A DNA stretch of 33,462 nt, taken from contig JALWOP010000475.1 of NCBI GenBank assembly GCA_027083445.1, positions 1 through 33,462 of the forward strand, read 5' to 3'. The translations under genes and the position numbers were made by a program. The notes under the pieces were generated by a model, which saw nothing but the letters and a program-made list of their open reading frames with translations, had not been told where the DNA came from and did no database searches. How positions within the stretch are numbered: the stretch's first letter is position 1; each line of letters begins with the position of its first letter. This DNA is from Planctomycetota bacterium (GTDB lineage: Bacteria; Planctomycetota; UBA1135; GCA-002686595). Below, piece after piece: positions 1 to 7,489 of the stretch.

Positions 1-21
1 CCCGAGACCCCCTCCCCCCGG

Positions 22-612
22 GTGCTGGGCGTCCTGGGGGGCATTGCCAGCGGCAAGAGCCGTGTCGCCCGGCGCCTGGCCGGCCAGGAGGGGTGGGTCA
101 TCGACGCCGATCGACTCGCGCGGGAGGCCCTGCGCGAGATCCCGCCTGCCCTGCTCGAACGCATCGGAGCCGGACTCTCCCAGCTCCCCGACCCGGCCCT
201 GAGGGCCGCCCTGGCCCGCCGTGTCTTCGAGGATCCCCAGGCGAGAGCTCTGCTCGAGGACTGGATCCACCCGCGCGTTCGTGAGAGGATCCTGGCCGTC
301 CTCGCCGAGGCGGAGCAGCAGGGGGTCCCGCGTGTCGTCCTCGACATCCCCTTGCTGCTCGAAAACGAAGCCCAGCACGGGCTCGTCGCGCGTTGCCACC
401 ACCTGGTGTTCGTCGACGCTCCAAGAGTGGAGCGCGAGCGACGCGCGATCGAGCATCGGGGTTGGGAGCCGGGCGAGGTCGAGCGCCGCGAAGCGACCCA
501 GCTCCCCCTCGAAGAGAAGCGCGCCCGCGCTGACTTCGTAGTGGACAACTCCGGAAGCCTCGAGGAGCTCGACGCCGCCGTGGATCGAGTGCTGACCCAG
601 GTCGGTCTCTGA
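22..612 (+). CDS. coaE: Dephospho-CoA kinase (5' end may lie outside window)
   Basis: Catalyses the last step of coenzyme A synthesis, the ATP-dependent 3'-phosphorylation of dephospho-CoA in the cytoplasm. The 196-residue product carries a P-loop GGIASGKS at residues 6-13, the DAD motif after the second strand (about 28-30), the segment IPLLLEN, and the lid-region arginines typical of CoaE. Length fits the family (about 200). The GTG at 22 is the first candidate start, but the frame is open to base 1. Other CoaE proteins have two or three more residues before the first strand, so the true start is probably just upstream of the window. It lies 44 bp before rho on the same strand and may be co-transcribed with it. 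Function is clear from motifs; only the start is uncertain. Confidence 0.93.
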   Translation: MLGVLGGIASGKSRVARRLAGQEGWVIDADRLAREALREIPPALLERIGAGLSQLPDPALRAALARRVFEDPQARALLEDWIHPRVRERILAVLAEAEQQGVPRVVLDIPLLLENEAQHGLVARCHHLVFVDAPRVERERRAIEHRGWEPGEVERREATQLPLEEKRARADFVVDNSGSLEELDAAVDRVLTQVGL

Positions 613-656
613 GATCGCGGACCGACGCAGCTACATCCAGACCCCCCATTGCCGAT

Positions 657-2117
657 ATGGCCCAGACCAAGAAGCGGGGCAAGCGCCCCTTCAAACCCAA
701 GGGCAACTCTCCTCACGCCCGACCCCACGCAAGAGCGAACAAGGCCGGCAGCCTGTACATCGACTACAGCCAGCTACCCGCCGATATGGACGAGGAGGCG
801 CTGGAGGACCTCGTGGCATCGCTGCCCAAGAGTCGGCGCAAGACCAAGCCCAAGCCCGTCCTGCACTCCGAGCTCCTGGCTATGCACCTGGCGGAGATGC
901 ACGAGCTCGCCGCCAAGGAAAAGGTCCCCGACTTCGTCGGCCGCAATCGCCGCGACGCGATCTGGGAGATCACCTCCCATCGCCTGCGTTCGCACATCCC
1001 CGTCGTCGTCGAAGGGATCCTCGACCTACACGGCAAGGGACACCACTTTCTGCGCACGAGATGGACCGACTACATGCCGGCGCAGGAGGACGTCTACGTC
1101 CCCACCTCCCTGATCGAACGCTACGGACTCCAGCAGGGCATGACCGTTCGAGGAACCCTACGCCCGGTTGCCGAGGGTGAGGAGTACTTCTGCCTCCAGG
1201 AGGTCGAATCCATCGACTGCCACCCCCCCGAGGAGGCGTTCGGACGCCCGGGATTCAAGGAGCTCGTCCCCCTCTATCCCGATCAGCGCATCATCCTCGA
1301 AGGCACCGAGGAAAACCCCCTCGAAATGCGCATCGTCGACCTGATCACACCTATCGGTCGAGGACAGCGCGGCCTGATCGTCGCTCCCCCGCGCACGGGC
1401 AAGACCGTCCTCTTGCAGATGTTGGCCCAGTCCATCGTCCACAATGCACCGGACGCACACCTGATCATCCTGCTGGTCGACGAACGCCCCGAAGAGGTGA
1501 CCGACTTCCAGCGCAGCGTGCATGGCGAACACGTCGAGGTGATCAGCTCGACATTCGATGAACCGGCTGCGCGACACCTGCAGGTTGCCGAGCGGGTCAT
1601 CGAGAAGGCCAAGAGCATGGTCGAAGCGGGCGAGGACGTCGTCATCCTGCTCGACTCGATCACCCGCCTGGCCCGCGCCAGCAACAGCGAGGCCCCAAGC
1701 AATGGCAAGTTGCTCTCGGGGGGCCTGGAAGCGACGGCCCTGCAGTTCCCCAAGCGTTTCTTCGGAGCGGCGCGCAACATCGAGGATGGAGGCTCCTTGA
1801 CCATCCTGGGCACGGCCCTGGTCGAGACCGGCTCCAAGATGGACGAGGTCATCTTCGAGGAGTTCAAGGGCACGGGCAACATGGAGATCGTCCTCGATCG
1901 GCGCATCTCGGACCGACGTATCTTCCCGGCCATCGACATCAACCGTTCGGGGACCCGCAAAGAGGAGTTGCTCTTCACACCCGAGGAGGTCGAGCGCGTC
2001 TGGATGCTGCGCAAGGTGCTGAACGAACTCGATCCGGTCGAGGCGATGGAGATGCTCATCCAGAAGATGCGCAAGACCCGCGTCAATGCGGAGTTCCTGC
2101 TGACGATCGGCGGCTGA
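657..2117 (+). CDS. rho: Transcription termination factor Rho
   Basis: Hexameric RNA-dependent ATPase/helicase that terminates transcription at C-rich, untranslated RNA. The 486-residue protein has a basic and acidic N-terminal extension (about 1-70), a Rho N-terminal helical segment (about 70-110), a cold-shock-like RNA-binding domain (about 115-190) and the RecA-type motor. Walker A is APPRTGKT (243-250), followed by VDERPEE (274-280), Walker [10 protein letters not shown] (330-338), a conserved [13 protein letters not shown] stretch and [15 protein letters not shown]. It is longer than the 419-residue E. coli protein, mainly because of the N-terminal extension. The ATG at 657 has no obvious Shine-Dalgarno sequence. 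The Walker A loop has Arg where E. coli Rho has Lys (PPKAGKT). It ends just before a hairpin shared with the convergent GT2 gene. Confidence 0.97.
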   Translation: MAQTKKRGKRPFKPKGNSPHARPHARANKAGSLYIDYSQLPADMDEEALEDLVASLPKSRRKTKPKPVLHSELLAMHLAEMHELAAKEKVPDFVGRNRRDAIWEITSHRLRSHIPVVVEGILDLHGKGHHFLRTRWTDYMPAQEDVYVPTSLIERYGLQQGMTVRGTLRPVAEGEEYFCLQEVESIDCHPPEEAFGRPGFKELVPLYPDQRIILEGTEENPLEMRIVDLITPIGRGQRGLIVAPPRTGKTVLLQMLAQSIVHNAPDAHLIILLVDERPEEVTDFQRSVHGEHVEVISSTFDEPAARHLQVAERVIEKAKSMVEAGEDVVILLDSITRLARASNSEAPSNGKLLSGGLEATALQFPKRFFGAARNIEDGGSLTILGTALVETGSKMDEVIFEEFKGTGNMEIVLDRRISDRRIFPAIDINRSGTRKEELLFTPEEVERVWMLRKVLNELDPVEAMEMLIQKMRKTRVNAEFLLTIGG

Positions 2118-2154
2118 GCGCCGGCACTCCACGCCGACTCCACGGCCGAGGGTT

Positions 2155-2184
2155 CCGACCCCGCCGCTCAGCGGGCGGGGTCGG
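2155..2184. terminator. Convergent hairpin between rho and GT2 gene
   Basis: Arms at 2155-2165 (ccgaccccgcc) and 2174-2184 (ggcggggtcgg) pair perfectly over 11 bp around an 8-base loop. It sits 37 bp after the rho stop and overlaps the last codons of the convergent gene on the minus strand. No T-run follows on either strand, so it is a candidate bidirectional hairpin terminator or RNA-stabilising element, not a textbook intrinsic terminator. Confidence 0.6.
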
Positions 2185-3079
2185 AGACGCGCAGCACCTG
2201 GCGTAGGCCGAGCCGCGCCGGCTCCAGTTTCGCCCTCGAGCGTCCCAGTTGGGGTAGCTCCTGGAGCGCGAGGGCGATCCAGATCAGCTCCTCGCGGCGA
2301 CCGCCGAGAGCCGCGTCGAGAGCATCGCGCCACAGGGAAGCGACGTGATCGTGGGCATCGGCCTTGTGATCGAGGTGCTTCCAGAGGGTCAAGAGGCGGT
2401 TCTTCTCGCTGCTGGCATGGACGACCGCGGGCGGCAACTGCCCGGGGGCATCTTCCTCATCGAGCCGAGCCCTGGCCGAGGGAACCTCGACTACCCGCCG
2501 GCCCCCGCGCCAAACCGAGAGCCCCAGGTCGACGTCCCACCAACCGAGAGGTGCGATCACCCTGTCGAAACCGGCGAAGGTTTCGCGCCGCAGGGCGAAG
2601 GCGTGCTCCGAGGCGAAAGGCACGGGACGCACCAAAGCGGGGTCCGGCCCCAGGTCACGGGATACGACATGCAGGCGGCCGTCTTCGAACTCGACCGCTA
2701 CCGAGCTCACGACGGCGCCGTCGCACTCGAGGCGCGGAGTGGCCAGGCCGACTCCCTCCTCCTCGAAGACCGCCAGGAGCGCGTCCAGGAAACCAGGTTC
2801 GACCCGGACGGCGGGTGCCAGGCCGACCAGGAAATCCCCCTGGGCCTGGTCTGCCCCCTCCGCGTAGGCCGCCGCCGGGTCGAGGCTCTCCGTTGGGGAG
2901 AGGACTCGGGCACGGGGGCAGGCCGCCTCCGCCCACTCGGCCAGTACGCCACGCCCGGAAGCGTCGACCAGGATGAGCTCATCGGCCAGACTGAGAGTCG
3001 GCTCTAGAGCGGCCCACAGCCCCTCTAGAGGCGCTGTCGCTCCCGGACTGGGGACGATCACACTGGCACGCACGCTCAT
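2168..3079 (-). CDS. GT2-like glycosyltransferase, divergent
   Basis: A 303-residue protein resembling family 2 (GT-A fold) glycosyltransferases, probably cytoplasmic because no membrane segment is seen. The N-terminus SVIVPSPG and ELILVDASG (about 6-42) match the nucleotide-binding start of the fold. The stretch around 83-105 (GDFLVG..., VEPGFLDALL) aligns with the region that normally contains the DXD metal site, but here reads GLAPAV, so the acidic pair is absent. Later WWDVDLGLSVWRGGRRVVEVP (about residues 185-205) matches the acceptor-side DVDL-R-GG pattern of the family. The start overlaps the stop of the upstream GT4 gene by 4 bp (ATGA), indicating translational coupling. Likely role is surface polysaccharide or glycoprotein synthesis; donor and acceptor cannot be told. 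It could be a reduced-activity or accessory member. Confidence 0.75.
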   Translation of the reverse strand: MSVRASVIVPSPGATAPLEGLWAALEPTLSLADELILVDASGRGVLAEWAEAACPRARVLSPTESLDPAAAYAEGADQAQGDFLVGLAPAVRVEPGFLDALLAVFEEEGVGLATPRLECDGAVVSSVAVEFEDGRLHVVSRDLGPDPALVRPVPFASEHAFALRRETFAGFDRVIAPLGWWDVDLGLSVWRGGRRVVEVPSARARLDEEDAPGQLPPAVVHASSEKNRLLTLWKHLDHKADAHDHVASLWRDALDAALGGRREELIWIALALQELPQLGRSRAKLEPARLGLRQVLRVSDPAR

Positions 3080-5313
3080 GCTTCCCCTCCCGCCTGCCAG
3101 CTGCGGACACGCTGGATCAGGGATCCACCCGCCAGCCGTGCAAAGAGGGAACTCGATGCCTCACGGGCCGCGGACATCTCCTTGCGTCGCCACTCGAGCT
3201 CCTTGGCCAGGCGCTCGATTCCCTCACGGCTCGCTTCGACACCCGCCGGCGAGAGGGGGAGGGACCCGGAGTGGCCGCCCTTTTCAGCCACCACCTCGAG
3301 CAGCCCTCCCAGCTCCCTTCGCAGCCAAGATTCGTGTTCACGTAGGCCCCGCAGCTCCTTCTCGAGGCTCTCGAAATGCAGCTCGATCGCCTCGTGATCC
3401 GCCAGGGCGCCGTCATCATCCCCCCCACTGAACCGCTCGCGCAGGTACCGTAGCTCCCGCGCGCCGGCTTCGAGGGTCGCCTGCAGGTGGTCGCGCTCCT
3501 CTCGTAGTTGGGAGTAGGCTGCACGCTCCCGCTCCAGCTCCCCGGAGAGTTCCCGGGCAGCCGCCAAGCGCTGCTCGAGCTGCTCTTCGAGGCGAGAGCG
3601 CTCCTGGGCATCGACCTCACGTTGACCGGCGAGCTCGTCCCGCGCCCGACGCGCCTCGCTGACTTCCTTTTCCAGGGTCACCAGGGCTTCTTCGCGCTCC
3701 TCGAGGCGCCCCCGCAGCTCCTCGAGGCGGCTTGCATGGGCCTCGGTACGCTGGACCAGTTCGCTTCGCGCTGCGTCGGCTCGCTCGATTTTGCGTTGCA
3801 GGCGCTCGATCAGGCGACGATCCGCCGCTGCCGCATCCCGGAGACCCGAACCTCGGCCCGCAGCCATGATCAAGAGCTCGCGGGGAGTCGCCCGCAGTCC
3901 CATCTGTTCACCCAAAACCTCCAGACCCGCCAAGACCTGCCCCAACAGATCGCGGGTCGAGAGCCGCGAGAAGTGCTCGTAGCGCTCGACGAAGGGCTGC
4001 AGGTAACCCGGACAGTCCGGGACCGCCCGCCGGCTCTCAGCCGCCTGGACGAGCTCTCGGTAGGTCTCGAGCCACTCGCGAGCCTCGCTCTGAACGGTCC
4101 GGGGAGGGCGCAACTCCAGTTCAAAGCGGTCGAGCAGGAATTCCTCACGCGTGAAACGCTGCACCGCCTCCCCCAGTCCATGCGCGTCGCCCGGCTCAAA
4201 GAAGAGCCCGTCGACATCGTCGCGCACGACCTCTTCGAGGGTGGCGTGCCGAGCCGCCAGGACGGGTCGTCGTGCAGCGCGCGCCTCCAAGGCCTCGAAG
4301 AGCCCGCCCCCGTCCCAAAGCGCGGGTATCACACGCACATCGATACTCTCCAGCAGGGCGGGAAGATCCTCGACGCGGTAGGGGCCACCCCAGGTCACGC
4401 CGAGTTCCCGCGCCCGCCTCCGCAGGGTCCGCAGGTGCTCGCGCTCGTCCGTATCTCCGTGGATGACGGTCTCCACGCCCTCCACCTCCAGCTCCCCCAG
4501 GGCTTCGAGCAAGAGGTGCACGCCGGAAGCACGGCCCAGGGGGCCGATGTAGCCCAGACGCACACTCCCACCCCGGCGGCGGAAGCGTGCGCCCTCGAAC
4601 GACTGCGCGTCGATACCCGGAGCGCGCCAGTCGACAGCTCTGCCCAGGGTGGCGGAGAGTCGGCGAGCGGTTGACTTACTAGCCGCGAAGCGCGCTGAAA
4701 AAAGCGAGAAGGCCGCCTTCTTGCGTTCGAGCCGGCGGCGCCAAGCCTGGGGCGGGGAGTGGGTCTCCGCCGCGGGGTGTTCGAATCCTTCCTCGGAGAG
4801 AGCGAACTCTGCCTGGGGGTCCAGGCCCGCCTCGTGGAGCCGCTGCAGGTCGACCGCCATCGCTGCTTCGCGGTCACGCCCGCCCGGCTCGAAGGGGGAG
4901 CCGCTCGGGTCGAGCAGGAGAGTCTGGTCGCTCACCGCGAACCAATCGTGGGCGCTATAGACGGCGGGCAGGCACAGGCCGTCCAGGGCGAGCACCGCCT
5001 CCAGCCCCAGATCCCTGACGGCCTCGAAATGGACCACATCGGGCCTTTCGCGTTCGAGGAAGGCCGTGAAGGCGTCCGCCCGCTCGACCTCGCTGGGGGG
5101 AGCCGCGGGATCGACGTTGATCCAGGTGACCGCCCAGCCTTCGCGTTCCTCCCGGCGCTGGGCCAGGGGGGCCAGGCCGGGCAGCCGGCGTAGGGACAGG
5201 GCCTCGACCACCGCTCCCTCCGCGACGAGCGCCCGAGCCAGCGCGGCACTGTGGGCCTCCACACCGGAAGCGGCGAAGGGCGGCAACCCCTGGACGACGA
5301 GGGCGACTCTCAT
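3076..5313 (-). CDS. GT4 glycosyltransferase with long C-terminal coiled coil
   Basis: A 745-residue protein. Residues 1 to about 420 look like a GT-B fold family 4 glycosyltransferase: N-terminal MRVALVVQGLPPFAASGVE, the AHDW motif near 120, then VRLGYIGPLGRASGVHLLLEAL, and the nucleotide-sugar site GLFEALEARAARRPVLA followed by GLFFEPGD. From about 501 to 628 the sequence is almost pure heptad-type coiled coil rich in E, R, L and A, with shorter helical stretches at about 639-680 and 690-720. No signal peptide or membrane segment is seen. It lies 22 bp after the chemoreceptor stop and overlaps the GT2 start by 4 bp, so the three genes probably form one operon. The coiled coil may serve for oligomerisation or as a scaffold for the GT2 partner; that is inference. 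Donor and product are unknown. Confidence 0.85.
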   Translation of the reverse strand: MRVALVVQGLPPFAASGVEAHSAALARALVAEGAVVEALSLRRLPGLAPLAQRREEREGWAVTWINVDPAAPPSEVERADAFTAFLERERPDVVHFEAVRDLGLEAVLALDGLCLPAVYSAHDWFAVSDQTLLLDPSGSPFEPGGRDREAAMAVDLQRLHEAGLDPQAEFALSEEGFEHPAAETHSPPQAWRRRLERKKAAFSLFSARFAASKSTARRLSATLGRAVDWRAPGIDAQSFEGARFRRRGGSVRLGYIGPLGRASGVHLLLEALGELEVEGVETVIHGDTDEREHLRTLRRRARELGVTWGGPYRVEDLPALLESIDVRVIPALWDGGGLFEALEARAARRPVLAARHATLEEVVRDDVDGLFFEPGDAHGLGEAVQRFTREEFLLDRFELELRPPRTVQSEAREWLETYRELVQAAESRRAVPDCPGYLQPFVERYEHFSRLSTRDLLGQVLAGLEVLGEQMGLRATPRELLIMAAGRGSGLRDAAAADRRLIERLQRKIERADAARSELVQRTEAHASRLEELRGRLEEREEALVTLEKEVSEARRARDELAGQREVDAQERSRLEEQLEQRLAAARELSGELERERAAYSQLREERDHLQATLEAGARELRYLRERFSGGDDDGALADHEAIELHFESLEKELRGLREHESWLRRELGGLLEVVAEKGGHSGSLPLSPAGVEASREGIERLAKELEWRRKEMSAAREASSSLFARLAGGSLIQRVRSWQAGGEA

Positions 5314-5335
5314 GCCCCGAGTCTAGTGCCCAGGA

Positions 5336-7285
5336 TCAGGCCTTCAACTTGAAGCTGAGGACCAGGTCCATCAGGCGTTCCACCTGCTGCGAGGTTCCCT
5401 CGGCGTTGGCTGCCAGTTGCTCCGCGGCTGCCGTATTGGCCTGAACCATGTCTTCGACCCGCCGGGTCTCGCTCCGCACGTCGGCCACACCTTCGGCCTG
5501 CTGGACCGAGGAGGCGGCGATCGAGCTCAGATACTCATCCAGTTCCTTGGCTTGGAAGATGATGCGCTCAAAGACCTCCGCGGTCCGGCCGAGCACCTCT
5601 TCCCCCTGTCGGGCGCATTCGTGGGAACGGGCGATGAGCTCTTCGGACTCCTTGGCCGCCTTGGCACTCCGTTGGGCCAGGTTGCGCACCTCTCCTGCGA
5701 CAACCGCGAAGCCGCTGCCCGCCTCGCCGGCACGGGCGGCTTCCACCGCGGCATTGAGTGCCAGGAGGTTGGTCTGGAAGGCGATCGAATCGATGGCCTG
5801 GATGACCCGGGCCACGTCCTCTCCGGCGGCGCTGATCTCTTGCATCGCCTGTCCGAGTGCTGCCATCTGCCGTGCCCCTTCGTCGGCGAACTCGGCTGCC
5901 TCGCGCGAGATGGAATTGGCTTCGGAGGCCGCCTTGGTATTGGAATCCGACGAGGAGCGGACCTCCTGCACCTTGTCCGTGATCTGACACAAGGCTGTCG
6001 CCTGCTCGCTCGAGTTCTGGGCCAGGGCGTGAGAGCTGGACTTGATCTGCTGAGAGGCGTTTTCGATGTGCTCCGAAGAAGCCCGCACCTTGACGATCGT
6101 GTCGTGCAACTTCTCGACGAAGACGTTGAACCAATGGGCCAAGGCCCCCAGCTCGTCATGCGAACGGACATCGATGCGTCGCGTCAGGTCCCCGGTGCCT
6201 TCAGCCGTGTCCCGCAGAAGTTCGGCCACATGGGCGATCGGACGCGAGATGCGGCCGGCGAAGACCCAGAGCAAGAAGCTCCCGACCAGTGCACATCCCA
6301 AGCCGATCCAGACCTGCCGCAGAATGAGTGCATTTGCCGCCGCAAGTACGGTGGATTCGCCAAGCGAGACGCGCACGAAAAGTGGCGCGGAGACTCCATC
6401 GAGCTGGACCGGTACCCAAGCTAGGTACTCATCTTCTCGATGCCGGAGCTGAGCCTCGGTCGAGGCGGCAGGGGGAAGATCGCCTCGTACCTTGCGACCG
6501 ATGTTCTCCTGCCCACGGCTGTCAGCCAAGCACTGTCCGGAGCCGGTAGCGATTTCGATGCGTCCCTCACCGTCGTAGACCGAAGCCTCGGAGACCATGG
6601 TCTGCAGATCGCTCAGATCGACAAAGGCCCCGGTCACTCCGTAGAAAGTGCCGTTGAAACGGATCGGAGAGCTGATCAACGCCAGGGGGCGACCGTTCTG
6701 TAGGAACACGGACACGCCGGAACGTCCCTCGCTCTTGGGAACTTCGTACCAGCTATCCACGGCATGGGGGTAGAGCCCATCGGGGGAGAGAGCCTGGGAG
6801 AGCGGAGTGGTGTGGATCTCGCTCTCCGCGCCCCGGGAAAGGAGCGGAGCAAAACGACCACTCTCATCGTACCCATCCATACCGGCATAGACCTCGTCGA
6901 GCTCATCGAAGGCGTTCGCCTCCCAGGCGGTGAAGACCGCCTGGAGCGAGGGGCTCTCGAGCAGGACGCTGGAAAGAAGCCCCGTGGCGGCTTCGCGTGT
7001 GATCGAGGCACCGAGTTCGGGATCCTTGACCGCCCCCAGAATCTGAGCCAGGGTTCGCGTGCTCTGCAGGTCGGCACTCAGGAGAGCACGGATCCGAGAC
7101 GCCTCCTGCTGCCCCAGTTCGACCAGGGTCTTGGCTGCGGAGTCGATCCCGCGCTTGCGTCCGATGCGCGCCGCATCCGCCGCGACGATGCCTACGGCCG
7201 CGAAGAGACAAGCGCCGGCGAGCAAGCAAATGCGAATTCGAATGGAGCGTGTCCAGTGGACGCTGTCGGTGTGGATCTGGGTCAT
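5336..7285 (-). CDS. Methyl-accepting chemotaxis protein with Cache-type sensor
   Basis: Inner-membrane chemoreceptor, about 649 residues. One membrane segment at about 18-39 and a second at about 323-344 bracket a periplasmic domain of about 280 residues. That domain contains the WEANAFD...DESGRF pattern common in double-Cache receptors. A HAMP domain follows ([13 protein letters not shown]..., about 345-400), then the signalling coiled coil with the highly conserved hairpin tip [18 protein letters not shown]...[13 protein letters not shown] near 503-540, which binds CheA/CheW. No C-terminal CheR-binding pentapeptide is present; it ends LSFKLKA. It is divergent from the PstS-like/porin fusion across a 204-bp region and followed at 22 bp by the GT4 gene. 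The ligand is unknown. No che genes are in the window. Confidence 0.95.
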   Translation of the reverse strand: MTQIHTDSVHWTRSIRIRICLLAGACLFAAVGIVAADAARIGRKRGIDSAAKTLVELGQQEASRIRALLSADLQSTRTLAQILGAVKDPELGASITREAATGLLSSVLLESPSLQAVFTAWEANAFDELDEVYAGMDGYDESGRFAPLLSRGAESEIHTTPLSQALSPDGLYPHAVDSWYEVPKSEGRSGVSVFLQNGRPLALISSPIRFNGTFYGVTGAFVDLSDLQTMVSEASVYDGEGRIEIATGSGQCLADSRGQENIGRKVRGDLPPAASTEAQLRHREDEYLAWVPVQLDGVSAPLFVRVSLGESTVLAAANALILRQVWIGLGCALVGSFLLWVFAGRISRPIAHVAELLRDTAEGTGDLTRRIDVRSHDELGALAHWFNVFVEKLHDTIVKVRASSEHIENASQQIKSSSHALAQNSSEQATALCQITDKVQEVRSSSDSNTKAASEANSISREAAEFADEGARQMAALGQAMQEISAAGEDVARVIQAIDSIAFQTNLLALNAAVEAARAGEAGSGFAVVAGEVRNLAQRSAKAAKESEELIARSHECARQGEEVLGRTAEVFERIIFQAKELDEYLSSIAASSVQQAEGVADVRSETRRVEDMVQANTAAAEQLAANAEGTSQQVERLMDLVLSFKLKA

Positions 7286-7489
7286 AGCAGGGCCCGAAGA
7301 GTGGGAGACAGACTCCTCTTTCGGCCGTGCGCGCCCCGACCCTTAGGAGAGAGGATCGAGTCCCAATCGTGGGAAAGACGCCGGGAGCCGACAGGCCACC
7401 GAAGTCGGCGGGCAGGACTCCACTCCTGGGAGCCGATGGCATCTCCTGATTGTCTGATTGTCCTTCCCCTCCCCCATAGGAACACAACC
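7286..7489. promoter_or_regulatory. Divergent regulatory region between chemoreceptor and binding-domain/porin gene
   Basis: This is the longest non-coding stretch in the window (204 bp) and must hold both divergent promoters. Three structures can be seen. A hairpin tccca-atcg-tggga lies at 7361-7374. A second stem lies at 7387-7392 / 7404-7409 (gccgac / gtcggc). A perfect tandem octamer, tgattgtc twice, lies at 7447-7462, 28 bp before the porin start. An AGGA at about 7478-7481 sits at ribosome-binding distance from the ATG at 7490. No confident -35/-10 pair and no known riboswitch family could be recognised. Confidence 0.55.
7447..7462. repeat. Tandem 8-bp repeat upstream of porin fusion gene
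   Basis: The octamer tgattgtc occurs twice with no gap, ending 27 bp before the start codon at 7490. A directly repeated half-site just upstream of a gene can be an activator or repressor site. The 8-bp period is shorter than the 11-bp period of PhoB boxes, so no specific regulator is proposed. Confidence 0.45.

Noticed and set aside
1158-2333. Long minus-strand frame of 391 codons opposite rho.
   Set aside because: Antisense shadow of a strongly conserved gene in GC-rich DNA; the translation shows no family features.
7361-7462. Riboswitch (cyclic di-GMP or cobalamin type) ahead of the porin fusion gene.
   Set aside because: The stems are present, but the conserved core bases of those families could not be matched.
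7447-7462. PhoB box for phosphate control of the fusion gene.
   Set aside because: The repeat period is 8 bp, not 11, and the sequence does not match the PhoB half-site.
6764-7489. Extension of the porin fusion frame 242 codons upstream.
   Set aside because: It runs antisense through the chemoreceptor, and the signal peptide with an AGGA site fixes the start at 7490.
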